DNA of 64,000 bases from Nomia melanderi (Eukaryota; Arthropoda; Insecta; Hymenoptera; Halictidae). Each line of letters opens with the position of its first letter. Within the stretch, counting starts at the first letter, position 1. Location: NCBI RefSeq assembly GCF_051020985.1, contig NC_134999.1:21023660-21087659 (forward strand), written 5' to 3'. Below are positions 37,404 to 49,367 of the stretch, in pieces. The notes beneath the pieces are model-generated. The model saw nothing but the letters and a program-made list of their open reading frames with translations, was not told where the DNA came from and made no database searches. The translations under genes were made by a program, and so were the position numbers.

Positions 37404-40400
37404 TTAAGTCGCCCAGCCCTCGGTGATCCGCGAGCGTTTCATCAGCGGCCCGTTCTCGTAGTCCGAGTTATTGCCGCCGTTCCCGCCGGTGGTCGAGTGA
37501 CTCGTTCTGAGGTCCGGCACCGCGCCGCTGCCCGGCGACGGTAGATTCGTCGGCGTTATGCTGCCCGAGTGCGACGCCGGTGGATTACTGCTCGGCCGGT
37601 TGGACACCAGGTTCAACGACTGAGGCCCTCCGTGGGGCACGTGATGCGGTGGCGGGCCACCGGTGCTGGACGACGGTCCGACGTTCAGCGTCGTGTGATG
37701 GAGGCTGCTGCCGGTGCTGGGCCCGCTGCTGTTCGAGCCGCTGTTGCCGCCGTGCGGGTCCCTCGGCGGACTGATCGGCTCGCTTTTTATCTTCACCGGC
37801 AACGGAGAGGTGGCTGGCGGCGGTGTACTACTCGACACGGCCAGATGAGGAAGACCGCTGGAACCGGACAGTAGGCTAGGTGAAATTAGCTCATTAGAGG
37901 CTACGCAATCCTTCTATGATACGGTAGAACCTCTATCCTCCGAACCAATGCTGCATCCTTTCACATTTCTTTCACCGTTCTCTATCATCCGACTATCATC
38001 TTGGTGTCCATTGGTTCGGATGATCCAGGTTCTAATGTACCTCGACTAATGTTCAACATGTGTTATCAGAAAACAAAGCGTTACAGGGAACCGCGGGAAA
38101 CGAGTCTCGCCGAGTAACAACAGTCGGCAGAAGGAAATTAGAGGAAAAACCAAAGTGATTTAGCGAAGCTGATTATTCGACCGAGTTAGATCGATAGGAG
38201 AACGTACACGTGTACTTTTAATCCTGTTCCGCGTGATGTATTCAGAAGTGAAAGAGGCTTATTGTAGCGTGGATGTGCGAATTATCGCGTTTCGAGCGCG
38301 AGAGGAACAGAGTGGACGAGAACGAGGCGGAGCCCGGAGAGATGGGATTCTTAAATCATCTATTTTCATGCTGACAAACGGTAATCCAAACGAGAAAGAA
38401 AATTATAGGACTTCCAGTGGACGATACCCGATACCCAGACATTCTACCAACTATTTCAAGTGTCGCGGGGATTCGAGGAATCGTAGAGGGTCTCGGATAC
38501 CAACTGAACGTATAGTTTTCTTTCGCAAGAGTAATTCTGAAATGTGATTTACCTGATGCTGGACATGGTGGCTGCCGAATACATTGATAAGTCATCAACG
38601 TACCTCTGATGAGACCATGCTAAACTCCCGAGGTCTGAGGAATAATCCGTTGGTCCGAAACTAGAGTATCCGGCTGGGACCGATGGCGTTTGTAGCGCTA
38701 CCACCGGTGTATTCAGTGCGGATTGTGTATGGCCGCCCTGTGCGCCACGGGCAACAAGAAAGGAAGACGATTAGGATAATCCTGCGTGACCTCGTCGAGA
38801 GATCACCGTTACGGCTAGAGATCTTATCTCGTCGAATTTCAGAATTCTACGTGGAAGACTGAGCACAACGACGACTCTACTTGTCGACGAACCAATGGAA
38901 CGTTAAACAATAATTGGCCAATTGTGTACAACATTGATTCCTTTGCTTCAAACTTTCAGAACGTTAAGACTTGTTACAATTCGCTTCGCAACTTTTGAAC
39001 CGATGCTCATCGTTAAAAAGTTTAAAGTCCTGACTGTATAGAACAACGGCCTTAACGATATATGTCAAGATCAAGGTCATACGAGGGTTACTCTCTTTAC
39101 GAATAAGAGAAAGTTGTTCGGAATGACTTTGACGACACATCAAGGTGAACGAAATCGGTGAGGAATCGGAGTTGCGACTAATTACCAATAAACGCCAATT
39201 ACACGCGTAACATTCTGGCAACCGAACGAGTTCGCTTTCGCTATGGACAGCCTTCTCCGCGTGTTCCTCTTTCCCGGGCACACTTACATCGTAACTAGTG
39301 TCATCGGAAAGGGGTTGCGTGAGGGGTGTTGGAATAACTACTCGAAGATTAGTCCTGTGAGGATGAGGCGGCGGGGGTGGAGGCGGAGGCTGCGGCGAAT
39401 GCCTAGACGGATTGCTGCCTTTGTTTGCGCTGCCTCCTCCGACTCCTAACGCCGGCGAAGGTCCCGGACTAGGTGAACCTCCCAATGGTGATCCCGAGGG
39501 GGGGTAGCCATTGCTCATTTCCAACATCGCTCCAGGTGGATACACTGAAAACCCATCGAGGCGAGGCAGAATATTAGCGGGGCTGTTCGCAATCGTTCAC
39601 AGAGTCGTATCTAGGGCTTCGAGAATGAAAACGCGACTGCTATATACCTGAGTCTGTTTCAGAAGACGACGGCCGCGGAGAAATGCTGGTATGCGCCATT
39701 TGAGGACTAGATCCAAGTAGAGATTCGCCGAAACTACTCACTGGTACGGACACAGGTAGAGTGTAATTAGACTGCCCCATTGCCTGAAATCGCAGCAAAC
39801 CAAACACGTCACGGTTATTAACGGGACCTCGGCGACCTGTCGGTTACCGATTCACCATCGACTACCGATCTCCTATTCCGGTGAATGGTAAACGGGGCGA
39901 AATGAAACACTCGTCTCCTTTCTTGATCGATGGGAAATCGGATCGAAAGGCGAGCACGTCTCCGCGAGAACGATAGAATGGTTCCACTCGCGCGTTACCG
40001 GTTCACGCGAGACGATAATGAACGCTGCGAATTAAATTGGAACCGCCTAGCTAGGCGTCGCTGCCAATTCGCGCGTCCGACACGCCGGATCGTTCGGAAC
40101 ACACGTTAAAAGGTAATCGGACTCTAGCTCATGCGAAAACTCTGCGCCAGAGATTCCCATAGGGTTGCCGGCCAACGAATACGGTCGGCTCTGTCTACGA
40201 AAGCTACCGTAACAAGACGTTCGTTTGCCTATTTGTCTCTCTAGAGGCAGAGAGACGTTCAAGGAGCAGCTTCTATCGGCTGGATCGGTATCGAGCGATC
40301 CTCGTCTTGCACAGGGCCAGGGAACCTAACGCCGTTCGCGACGGGGTCGACGGAAACGACGAAATCACCGGGAAAAATCGGATACTCACCCGGGTGCCGT

Positions 40401-43400
40401 TGTGCTGGTGCCTTTGCATCATCAGCTGGAACTCCTCGTCGATCTTGGTGTACTTGGCCTCGGTCCGCGGGGTCAAATTGTACTCGATCGCGTCCGGCTC
40501 CGGACTCTCTGGCGACATGGCACCCTTATGTTCCTTCTTGTTGAGTGCCTGCAAGTGTCAGCAGACAGGTTCACGTGACCACACCGCCCGAGGGCACTCA
40601 ACCTTCGCATGCACGTTAATTTCACGCTAACGGTGGAGAGGCTGCTGGCCGGCTAACTGGCCGACCTCTCTCTAATATCGGACACGTTGTTCCCCGGCGC
40701 TCTCGCTCCGACTCCGTCTTTGTGTACACAAGTTCGCGCGTTCCGCACGAAATCGCGTAACACGGTCACCCAACGCGACACGCTATCCGGCACAGCGGTC
40801 CGCGTGCCGTTCGTGCGATCCGCGCGAACCGTCCATGACGCTTCCGTGATTAACGCTAAAACTACCACGCAACTCGGTATCGTCTATTCTTCAATTATTC
40901 TTCTCGCAATCGTGAAGATCGCAGATGTCTCTCCGTAGAATTGTTGGAGAGATTCATTTAACGACGCTCCAACTGAATTGTCAACTAATTCAAGTTTCGA
41001 TGGAGGAACTCCAAGTCGATTGAACTGCTCGGTAGTTTTAGCGTCGATAGAACCACCGAACGGACGGATATCTTGATTGGAAATGATCTTGGAATAAATA
41101 CTTTCACTCGAATACTATGATGAATGTCCGAAGAAATTGAAGATAATCAACGGTTACAATTTCTCTAACGATTACATATTCAGCATATCGAATGCTCGGT
41201 AGTTCTAGGCGTCAACACGCTTGTATCCGCGACGACTGCGACTTTCTACTTTGCACGAAGAAAATCGAATCAATCTTCTACGAGCTTTTATCCGAGCAAG
41301 AGTCACGTAAGCAGCAGTTCACCCTGATTTTCTGTTACTCTCGTTTCGTCGCTCTACTCACCATAATAGGATAATTATCGCAACTTTAAACGGTTTCCAA
41401 TGCGACGAGGAATTCGTGCGACGAACGATTATGGTGGACGCGTGTAACGGGTGGTCCGGCGGAAACGTGCCTCTCACGATACCCGTTGATAATCGTGAGA
41501 TTACACGTTTCAGCGAAACAAAGCGATCTTCACGACGAAACAGGGGCAACAAGTTCCCGCGATAATCGTTGAAAGGAACTTCCCCAAGGGGAGCGGACGA
41601 GGAAATCGGTTTCAATCGGACCACCCGTTGCACGCATCGAAAACCCCGTGGAAAAGAAGACCGACGGGAAGAGCCTGTTGCACGCGCAGGCAGATTTGCA
41701 ACAAGCTCGTGTAATTTCGATGATCGACCGCTGAAAAACTTAATAACCACCGGTGATGCTCCCGAGGGGGATGCTCGGGCATTTTTTCACCGTGAAATCT
41801 CTCATTTAACCGGTACACGATCCGAGATAGCCGGTGTACCATCCGGCCGATCCAATAAATCGTACCACGAAAACGATCCGGCATTTTCGTTTTCTTTTCC
41901 ATTCTCTTTCTCCTTCCGTTCCTTTTCGAAACATCGTGCCTCCGCGCTAGAGCTCCGGCTCATATCCGTTTTCTTGCTCTTACCGATCCTCCGTCTTCGG
42001 AGCGAACACGAACTTCTAATGAACAGTAGACTTCTTCGCCGAATCGAATGATAGACGCTCGAATGTAATCGCGCGAATAGGATGGAAAACGAACGAGACG
42101 ACGTTGAGTACAGTGCGCGGCGGAAAGAGTTCTCTATAAAGTTACATAAATAACCGAATGGCGAATAAAACGCCGCGGCGAGGGGTTAAACGAATAATCC
42201 GGAGCTCTGCGTGTTCCGCGGCAAGTGCGCAAGATGGCGGCGAATGGAGCCGGAGGACTCTACGGGTTTTCGGCGGCCTCCCCTCTGGAACCTTGACCGT
42301 TACTCAGGAGAAATCGGCTCACCTCGATGATATTCTTGTTGGTGAGGGACTCGTGGGGTTCGTTGTACTCGGTGTACTTGAGAAGAACCTTGTCCATGTC
42401 GGTGCTCGCATACTGATACAGCTTGTTGCTCGAGCTGAAGATAATCAGCGCGATCTCGCAGTCGCAGAGTACCGACAGCTCGTACGCCTTCTTCATCACC
42501 CCGAATTTCCGTTTGTTGAAGGTCACCTGCCGGCGAACAGAGAATCGCGTCAATCGCCGTATTCGCGAGAGATCATTCCGAATTCGCGGGGAAACAAGGA
42601 ACACTGTTTCTTTTTGGTTCGCGCGGCGGTCGTCATGCTGCTCACCGAACATCGGAGCTTCTGAACCGATTCGAAGGAATTCTGACAGATGTAACCAGAT
42701 AATATCGAGCAACTTTAAATCTTAAACGACTGTTTCGAATTCCATTTATCCAACGAAACGCCAGATGTTTCTCACACATTATTTCGATACGTTTACTTTG
42801 TTCCCCTTCTTTCAAACTTTGAATCCTTCGACGAAGATTCTTTGAAATCTACTAAACCTTCGGCGGATGAAGCTAAATTATACATGGATTCCTTGAACAA
42901 TAGTCTTAGTATTCCAAATATCAGAATCTCATCTCCCCAAAATGTCGACATTCGCGACGCGCGAGTTCTTCTTTCGACAGCGCGACACCTGCACGCTCGA
43001 TTGCTCGGTTATTATTTGTTTACATAGTTTCCCATTCGACAGCGACCGAAATTCGATTAGCATAGACGAGCGTTCCGATAAGATAAAAGACAGTAGTAAG
43101 ACAGTAGACGCACTCGACACGTGAACGAACGCTCGCGTAGATATCGATATAACGGCGTGTTTGATATCGGATAAGCAACTTCGCGATTAACGCGAGCAGA
43201 ATCGGCGATACGCGGACAAATACTTTGAGCGGCGATCCGGCCGAGATTAAACGATATGCAAACATCGGTCCGGTTTCTCCGCGAATCGATTTCGTCGGCG
43301 AAATCTAGCGGGTTAATGGACGTTTCTGAAACGATCGCCGGCGACGATACCTGACGATTCCGTTCGTCCGTGATGCGCGAAATTTGAATCTTCTTCCGAC

Positions 43401-43404
43401 CCAT
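37404..43404 (-). CDS. Mef2: Myocyte enhancer factor 2 (MADS-box transcription factor), seven coding exons, 488 aa
   Basis: Exons on the minus strand: 43404-43351, 42526-42323, 40548-40390, 39783-39648, 39544-39288, 38737-38553, 37875-37404. All junctions are GT/AG and the total is 489 codons in frame. Residues 1-18 (MGRKKIQISRITDERNRQ) and 19-86 make up the MADS box and MEF2 domain, which bind DNA as a dimer at YTAWWWWTAR sites; the split after residue 18 matches the family gene structure. Residues 97-139 hold the conserved SPESPEPD and EEFQLMMQRH segments. Exon 5 is Gly/Ser/Pro-rich with eight prolines near 237-244. Exon 7 holds HLAVSSSTPPPATSPLPVKI and then a phospho-dependent SUMO motif, K362-S-E-P-I-S367-P. 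The protein ends KRSRITEGWAT. The family drives muscle differentiation and neuronal gene expression in the nucleus. Kozak context is CAAAAATGG. Confidence 0.97.
40849..41047. repeat. TTAA element, CTAAAACTACC family, in Mef2 intron 2
   Basis: Starts TTAACGCTAAAACTACC and ends GGTAGTTTTAGCGTCGA. A second right-end-like sequence, CGGTAGTTCTAGGCGTCAA, lies at about 41197-41215, so two overlapping or decayed copies may be present. Confidence 0.55.
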
Positions 43405-43467
43405 TTTTGCACGGCGTTGTGGAGAAGGGACAGCTCTTCGGAACCACTGGATGGAATATTAGAAACG
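43405..43467 (-). other. Mef2: Probable 5' UTR part of the first Mef2 coding exon
   Basis: A strong acceptor lies upstream of the Mef2 ATG on the minus strand: a pyrimidine run TTTTCTCTGTTTCAG ends at 43468. The exon would then run 43467-43351, with 63 nt of leader before the ATG. This implies at least one further noncoding exon at higher coordinates. I could not place it. A second possible AG, after CCATCCAG, lies a little closer to the ATG. Confidence 0.55.
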
Positions 43468-43598
43468 CTGAAACAGAGAAAAGCGAAACGGTTTATTGCT
43501 TTTGTTCCTCGTCCGAAGCGAACGAAACGGAAAGAAGGACGTCGATACGATCCTCCATTTCCGTGTTTAACAACAGACTGAAATGACATCAACAATTG

Positions 43599-43831
43599 TG
43601 TCGCACAGAAGTCAATGCGGTTAAGTCGATTTTTTGGTTTCCTGATTTTTCAAGATTTCAATGGAATACATAATATTCTTAGTTATTAAACGATTTAGTT
43701 TCTTCGTTTGTTCTAGGTCAGAAAGTATTTTTCTGGCTTCTGAATATATCGGATATAAATTTCAGAAGCTAAAACACTAATGCTCTCAATCTTTCTTCTC
43801 TAGATTGAACCGCATTGGCTTCTGTGCGACT
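43599..43831. repeat. Inverted-repeat element related to 29980-30167
   Basis: GTCGCACAGAAGTCAATGCG near the left end pairs with CGCATTGGCTTCTGTGCGAC at the right end with one mismatch. CAATT occurs just outside both ends and may be the target duplication. It lies in the presumed 5' intron of Mef2. Confidence 0.7.
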
Positions 43832-46800
43832 CAATTAAGCTTGGAACAAGTGAAATGTACTCTTAGCAACTTGCCAAGTGTATTCAGTGATTTTTCAGTT
43901 ATCTCAGCAACTAGCTAAATTAATCTGAGCGACCAAAGGAAGGTAGTCACGGCGGAAGAACGGTTTGTAAGCGAAAATACGAAAGCGCGTGGACGCGTTC
44001 GTTGGAATCGAGGAAAGCGATTTTTCCCGGAGCCGTTGACGATTTCGCGGATTCGCGAAAACGTCCGGGCGCCGAGGCACGATCCGTTCCGCGATATCCG
44101 GTCGTCGATGCGTGAATCGATACGCGGAAAAGCGACGCGCGCTTTATGCCCGTCGGGTTTCAACGCATGGTCCAGTTCTGTCGCGCGCGTCGCCAACTCC
44201 AGCTCCGGTTTTCTATGGGACTCGCGCGACGCGCCTCTTCCACCCTCGGTCTCATCTCGCGCCGGCCGGCCGGTTCTTTTTGTTTTCGAGACAGATGAAT
44301 CGTGAAAGTTGCTCGATTCAATTCGAACAACGATATTTACCGTTGAAATTCCGCCGCGAACGCGCTCCGACGAGCAACGGGAGGCCGGAAGCGGCGCGGA
44401 ATAGCTACGATTCGAGGATCCGCGAGTTTCGTTTAGAAATTCGAACCTCTCACGGGCGAATATTGCGGATATTTCAATTGATTTACAGTCCGAGCGAGAA
44501 TATCTCCCTTTCCAGACACGTTTTGTTCGAGTTTCGTCGAATATGTTGGTTCGCGTTACATACATCAAGAGTAGAAAGTTGCCAGCGAGTAATTTCATTA
44601 TTCGAACGATATAGGATCAACGCGTTTCCTTGTTTTTTCGAATATTTCAGAGTTAAATATCGAATGCCTTCTTCGGTGAACGGTTTCGAACAGTTTAAAC
44701 AATGTTGGCCGACGAGTTTATCTTCGCGGCGAAATAACAAAGCGAGTTTCGTTTTGTTCGATGTTCGATTCGCCTCGGAACGAACAGAGAAAGCTCGGGG
44801 AGAGGATAATCGCGAAGGTAGAAAAACCACCCAGAAATGCGACCATTCGGCTGCTTCGATACGCTGTGTACATTAATTTGTAACGCGAACGTACGTATGA
44901 AATAATGGCGGGGAGTTTTCGTGGTTTTATACGCGCTCGGATTGATCGCCGACCGATTACAGCGAGCAACCGTGGATCGCGATCAAAGTTTCTCTCTCGC
45001 GTAGATAGAGCTCCCTGTAATTCGAGGGGAAACGTCTTCGGTGCAACGTTTTCCCCCGGTTTCCTATGGTTTTTTTTCTCTCCCCGTGTTTTTTGCCGTT
45101 TGTCGTCGTTACCCGTAAATTGCCACGAGATACCGCGGCGAGCGTAATTCGATGTGCTCTACCCGGTGGCTGCACTTTGGAGAAAAGCTACGACGACAAA
45201 GTCCATTATTACGCACGTTAATTGTCGACGATAAAACGGAAAGCGATCGATCGTTCGTTCGCCAGGCGTTCTCTTAATTGCGCCGACGTCCCAATTATTT
45301 ACTTCCGCCTTGAGTTTCAGTTTCCAGCGATTTCTCGGAGAACCGCCGGAAATTCGATGCTCTCGCGAGCAGCCTCGCGAATATCGGCCTCGATCGTAAC
45401 AGTATTTCGAAGCGGTACGAAAATCGGCAACTCTTACGCAGCTTTGCCCGTCGTCCTTTGATAGAACGAATCTTTTCAAGGAAAAGAATCGTTCGACGCG
45501 TTCGTTTACCTCGTCCGTCGTTTTCGGAACGAAGGAAAGCCGACGACGAACTCGAAACAATTAGTATCGAATAGAACGGAGATGCTGGTAATCGTCGTCG
45601 GTCGCGCTCATCGAGCTAATCGCCGATAAAAGCGAAGGCCCCAGCAATGTCAGCGACAGATGAGTACGAAAGTCGAATTACCCTTGCATCAGACCAGATT
45701 AGATAGAACGCGTCTCGAAGGAATTACGTTCGTTACGTCCAGCTCTATCACGGCTAGTCGTGTCGTCTCGTCTCATTTCGATTATTACCTAGCCGGCTGT
45801 CCTATCGACCAACTTAACGTTCGCCGTTTCAAACGCTCCATTCGAACGTTCGTTTTCAACATTTCGAATGGAAGCCGATTCGTATCGATTCGACTCGAAC
45901 ACCATTCGTCTATCAATCTCGTCCGACGTATCAATGTTCCGTTCGTGGACTCGAATTTCGAAATGCAACGGGAAATTCCTTATTCCGCGCCACTGTTCTA
46001 TTCGTTTGTCCCAAGCGAGCAGAGAACTCTGCGCAAAAAGAAAAGGGAGACGGGAGAAAGATAAGCGTGACATGTAGATTTAATCGTCTACTTATCGCGT
46101 CGGAGAAATTCACGATAAACGGTAACGTATCGCGAGAAGACTAACCTAACGACTTTGGTCCATTCGAATCGATATCCGTTTCTCCGACGAATCGAATCGG
46201 AACGAAACCGAATCGAATCTAGCCCGACGATATCGATTAGCGTGGGAGCCGCGCGATCGATCTATCCGGCGATTCGAGTCCTACTCGAGCTACTCGAGTA
46301 CTCGAGCATTTCGAGTGTCGGTCGGCCGGCACTAGTAAAAACATTGGCTTTAACTTCGTTCTAATTCTAAGCTCCATCAACTATATTTACCGAAGCCCCC
46401 CTTTCATTCATTCCGAGCACGCGATCTCTCTCGCTATATGAATTAACGCGAGCGCGCGTTTCACGGGCAAACCGTTGTTATTTTTGTCGGCGACCGGCTA
46501 TCTTCTGCATCGCGAAATTATGTTGCTTCGCCGCCGATAACGATTGTACGCGACGGGCCGCGTCCCGCGCGCTCCATTCGAACGCGTCGAGATATCGAGA
46601 TCGACCAATCGCCGCTCTCGCGCTTCCTCCTTTTCGCGCGGAACTAATCGACTTCCCTTTCGATTCGAGTGCTCCTTTGCTTCAAACCGATTCGCGGGCT
46701 GCCGTGCGAACCGACGAAAACGGAAAGATAAACGTGTATCTAGGATTCACGTTTAAATCGTAACAACGGAGTGATTAATTAAATTCTAACGGTACCTTTC

Positions 46801-48780
46801 TCAACAGTATCGCGTTCGAAACACGCTTAGTTACTAAAATTCCAATTTTTGAAAATTAAAGCGAGCACCGCCGTGGGACGGGACGTTGCTCGCCGAGTGG
46901 CATCGACCAGATGGCATAGACCTGTCTCTAACCTAACTATAGCGCGCCGCTGAAAGAACTGCGACCGAGGAAAAGGAGAATTCCCCCGGCGTAATCTAGC
47001 GAATCGATGCGCGCTGACCCACGTTTCAAAAATCCTTTGATCATTTATTTAGACGTCTCGTACTTTGAACATAACCTAAAAATACCCCCCAGATATGCAC
47101 CCGTACGAACGGACGCGTACGCAACGTCGGCTCCTTCTCGCAACAGGTGTACCCGCGAACGTCCGGAAATATATGCCCCGCGATTTTAATAAAAGCTGCG
47201 GGCTATTTTCGAACGCAACCCGATGGAACGACACGCCGGCGAGCGTGCTCGAAAATAAGGGCCGCGGTTTCCCGAATCGAACGGGTTCACGATTATCGGC
47301 CCGCGACCGGGTCGATTCCCGTGGAAAACGAGAGCTGTCTCTCTCTCTCTCTCTCCGGTGACTACAATGGACACACACGGGAAACGTGGAACGCGGCGAG
47401 AACTGGAGGAAGAGGTTGCCGGCTCGAGCTGTCGTCCGATCGAATTCGGTTTATAATACAACAGCGTGGAATGAGAGCCGAGGGTCAGCGACCAGCGTGT
47501 ATTTCCTCTATGTACGTCCTATACGTGAGCGTGTACGTGTACCACTCATCGAACGTTTCTTCCGACGAGTGTCACCGATCCATCCACCTTCGGTATGGAT
47601 TCAAATTTCCCGGCGACGAGAAATTACCGGGTGATTCGGTGAAACCGGATCGCCGGTTACCGCGACAAGGGTATCCCTTTCTCTATTGTCGGGCGTATTT
47701 CGACGGCGCGGGAATATTAATCCGATCAGCGGAGATCGGAGGCGAAAGAATTGGCGGGAAATTCGAATGGCAGCCGGCTCACGGCGCGGGACGCTGACTA
47801 GAAGTCGGTGGGTCGGACTATTCTGAATCGACGTGCCGATTTCGATACGGGTCACGATAACAGAGCTTTATCGCGGTTAGACTCCGCGAGTATTCCGCAG
47901 ACCTCGCGATACGTCGAACTCGGACGGTTCCGACGATCGCTGGTTCGTTCGGATGCTCGATCGAACGTCAGGCCCGCGTGCAACGAGAGGAACGAGGAGA
48001 AACGAAGCGCGGGAATTTCGAAGCGACGGGTATCGCCGATTGAGAATAAAATCGATATTACTTCGGCGACGATAAATCGGGATAGATTTAGATTCGATAA
48101 CTCACCGACTCGATACGAACTCGATCAGTCGAACATCTCGACGTCCGTTCACCAATCGATCGATCTTCTTGCGCGCACTGAATCGATATGAAAACAAAGA
48201 TGGCGAGATCGCGCGCACTCCTCACAGATGTAATCACAATGTTAATCGACGGATCGCAGTCGGTCACTCGTTCGACGACGTAGTTCAGCCAGAAACGTCT
48301 CCTCGATCTAATGTATTTCCATCTATCTCGAAAAAAGGCTGGTCTCGCGGTATGCCTGCTGGTCGATTATGCCGTAGATTATCATGAAGGTTACCGACGT
48401 CGTCCGCGCGGCTTTACATTTATTTGAAGATCCACTTGGTTCCCGTGAACGTCGAACCAGAGATACGAGGTACAGCTTCCATCGGTCACAGAACAGTTTG
48501 ACTCGGTAACAGGCACGTTCTCCTTTTTCTTTTATTTTTCTTTTCGTTTTATCAAACTTCTCGTTTGCCAACGACCATCTAATTCTCAGGCGTGCAGGTA
48601 CACACAGAATGCGACGTACACGCGTCGAACATATCGCGTACGTGTACGCGACGAGTACGTACACAGAGCCACGCGCGCGCGCCACACACGACACACGCAC
48701 GCACACACACCACACACCACGCACACAGCACGCGAGCGAACGAGCGCGCGCGCGTTTAGGATATGTGGCGTGTGTAGTAG

Positions 48781-48840
48781 ATATATGTGTGTATATATAT
48801 ATATATATATGATATGTATATATATATATGTATATATATA
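48781..48840. repeat. (TA)n microsatellite
   Basis: Imperfect TA and GTATA run, preceded at about 48660-48750 by CA- and CG-rich alternating purine-pyrimidine sequence. Confidence 0.8.
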
Positions 48841-49311
48841 CGCGTGTGTACGTGTGTATGTATATATGAATCACGTATAGCGTATATACGGTACGTATGT
48901 AGCTACGAGTGAGAAAATACAATTATCGGGAGGTTAGTCTAGTCAAAGGAGCGAGGAGAAAAGCTCGTTCTCCAGAACGGACGTCAATGGTCCCGCGATC
49001 GATATCTCCCCACTAACACCCTCGCGAAATGTACAACTTTAAGATCAAAACAAAACTTCTGTTTAAAACGGTTACGTAGAAACAAGACGCACGAACCTTT
49101 TGGCACTCGTCAACTTGCACTCGTTTCTGGCGATTGAATCAACACGCGTCACTTCGCACGCCGGATCTCATCGGTTCGTCAAACACGTATTCGTTGCAAC
49201 AACGACGACGACGGACACGAAGTCGACGACGACGACGACGACGACGATAGAAAATTTTCTTGATCCCGATCTTTCTCTTTCCACGTTTCCCTTTTTCTTC
49301 GTCTTCTCCAC

Positions 49312-49367
49312 CTCCTTCTTCTTCTTCTTCTTCTTCTTCTTCTTCTTCTTCTTCTTCTTCTTCTTCT
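49312..49367. repeat. (CTT)n microsatellite
   Basis: About 18 TTC triplets; a (GAC)n run lies nearby at 49224-49248. Confidence 0.85.

Noticed and set aside
44112..44876. Open frame of 254 codons, plus strand, with a 227-codon one opposite
   Set aside because: Overlapping long frames on both strands with Arg/Ser bias indicate chance in CpG-rich DNA; no family resemblance.
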